Below the pieces are notes generated by a model. It had not been told where the DNA came from, searched no databases, and saw only the letters and a program-made list of their open reading frames with translations. Below, piece after piece: positions 63,403 to 64,000 of a stretch of DNA of 64,000 nt. The DNA is taken from assembly GCA_014239555.1 (NCBI GenBank), contig JAAZYR010000004.1, forward strand, positions 1 to 64,000. The letters are read 5' to 3'. Numbering within the stretch: position 1 is the first letter of the stretch; each line of letters begins with the position of its first letter. This DNA comes from Acidimicrobiales bacterium. GTDB lineage: Bacteria > Actinomycetota > Acidimicrobiia > Acidimicrobiales > Poriferisodalaceae. The translations under genes and the position numbers were made by a program.

Positions 63403-64000
63403 TCATTCCGCAGAATATGCGGGGTCAGGGAGATTCAGATAGGTAGCCGGATCCTTCGCCGCTGCGTTTACTCGCAGTTCAAAGTGAAGGTGAACACCGG
63501 TCGAAAGACCTGTGGATCCGACCGAACCGAGAGCCTGTCCTTTCTCGACGACATCGCCCGCCTGCACGCTCACTCTGCTCAGATGTGCGTACACCGTCGC
63601 AATTTGGCCACCGTGGTCTAGAACAACCGTTTTCCCGTAGGCAACTAAATCGAGCACTGCGAGCACAGATCCATCCGCTACAGCGAGAGCTGGCCCGCCT
63701 GATGTCCTGTTAGGGCCGATGAAATCGCTACCGGCGTGTTTCGAGATATCACCCCAGATGGGGTGGCGTCGCCAGCCAAACGGCGATGTTTGGACGGGTT
63801 GACTGAGTGGGAGCGCAAACTCGACGGACGCAGGTTCATTAGGCGTTTGACACGATTGGGAATGGATGATCAGTTCTCTCAAGTACTCGCTGTCGATTGG
63901 CCCCGAAAGGTTCGATGGCGGGTCATTGGGCAGAGAGCTTGGGGTTCTCAGCAGTACTGCGCCAGCGCCGGCCACCGACACATCGGCAACTGGCCATGGA
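63403..64000 (-). CDS. M23 (LytM) metallopeptidase, 5' end beyond the window
   Basis: The frame is open to the window edge, so the protein is truncated here. It covers 192 residues from a possible GTG at 63979-63981, but upstream sequence remains in frame. The M23 domain is complete: HAGSDF (metal His and Asp), TVYAHLSRVSVQAG and HLHFEL (HxH). It cleaves peptidoglycan cross-links, acting outside the membrane, so a signal or membrane anchor is expected upstream. The end of the gene contains the palindrome CCGCA-GAATA-TGCGG (63408-63422). Confidence 0.88.
   Translation of the reverse strand, partial: PWPVADVSVAGAGAVLLRTPSSLPNDPPSNLSGPIDSEYLRELIIHSQSCQTPNEPASVEFALPLSQPVQTSPFGWRRHPIWGDISKHAGSDFIGPNRTSGGPALAVADGSVLAVLDLVAYGKTVVLDHGGQIATVYAHLSRVSVQAGDVVEKGQALGSVGSTGLSTGVHLHFELRVNAAAKDPATYLNLPDPAYSAE

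Noticed and set aside
63408-63422. CCGCA-GAATA-TGCGG hairpin as a terminator for the hydrolase at 62707
   Set aside because: It lies inside the coding end of the convergent LytM gene and has no T-tract.
1-64000. tRNA, rRNA, tmRNA, CRISPR arrays, insertion sequences or prophage
   Set aside because: No T-loop-like clusters, direct-repeat arrays, transposase or integrase motifs were noticed on either strand; a covariance or repeat search was not possible here.

Overview
The window looks like a chromosomal segment of a free-living, probably aquatic or marine actinobacterium of the Acidimicrobiia type. The evidence is gene content and style: a complete Pup-proteasome locus, an FbiC-type F420 precursor synthase, DUF3151 and DUF3866 proteins, a MarP-like protease, HelY next to the Tat genes, roughly balanced base composition, very short intergenic gaps, and many 4-base start/stop overlaps. 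No rRNA, tRNA, insertion sequence, prophage or CRISPR array was recognised. Taxonomy is inferred from content, not from a marker gene.

Layout. Positions 1-7,100 are the loosest part, with small single genes: an alkyltransferase-like DNA repair protein whose gene shares a perfect 50-bp inverted repeat with the window edge, a GNAT protein, an SDR, two paralogous two-domain proteins of about 200 residues (2855-3460 and 5823-6422), a SnoaL-like protein, a lipoprotein and two Rid-family proteins. Positions 7,389-11,869 hold a parE/parC-type topoisomerase operon, divergent from an OB-like/disordered protein and a crotonase. Positions 14,238-16,721 (minus) hold a Nudix, a GNAT and a tandem ThyX-like protein.

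Positions 16,830-30,131 carry the conserved core, all on the minus strand except one gene: arc-dop-pup-prcB-prcA-pafA-DUF3866-lepB, then, across a plus-strand phosphodiesterase, a small membrane protein-tatA/B-tatC-helY-lipid-kinase-like protein. This resembles the mycobacterial pafA-pafBC-tatAC-helY region, but pafB/pafC are absent here and other genes sit in their place. Pup ends in GGQ, so Dop must deamidate it before PafA can ligate it. Arc ends in GQYL for docking on the PrcAB 20S core.

Positions 30,352-34,153 contain a small ferredoxin and a minus-strand operon (LON-domain protein, three small membrane proteins, trmI, marP-like). Positions 34,274-41,931 (plus) carry a DUF6941-like protein, a FIST sensor domain protein, transketolase, transaldolase, an HxlR regulator and fbiC. 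Positions 41,972-45,690 (minus) are a glcDEF glycolate oxidase operon with a small coiled-coil gene. Positions 46,473-51,658 (minus) run pyk, hydrolase, DUF3151, mobA, rhodanese, rnd and an acidic protein.

Positions 51,777-64,000 are mainly catabolic: phosphatase, acyl-CoA dehydrogenase, SirB1-like protein, a GDPD/FAD-oxidase/gamma-glutamyltransferase operon, a crotonase, a degenerate GGDEF protein, a fumarylacetoacetate-hydrolase family enzyme, an AtuA-family protein, a hydrolase and a LytM peptidase running off the window edge.

No entirely new multi-gene system could be demonstrated. The best candidates for new biology are the split-motif tandem ThyX protein, the paralogous two-domain family, and the DUF3866/lepB substitution in the proteasome locus.
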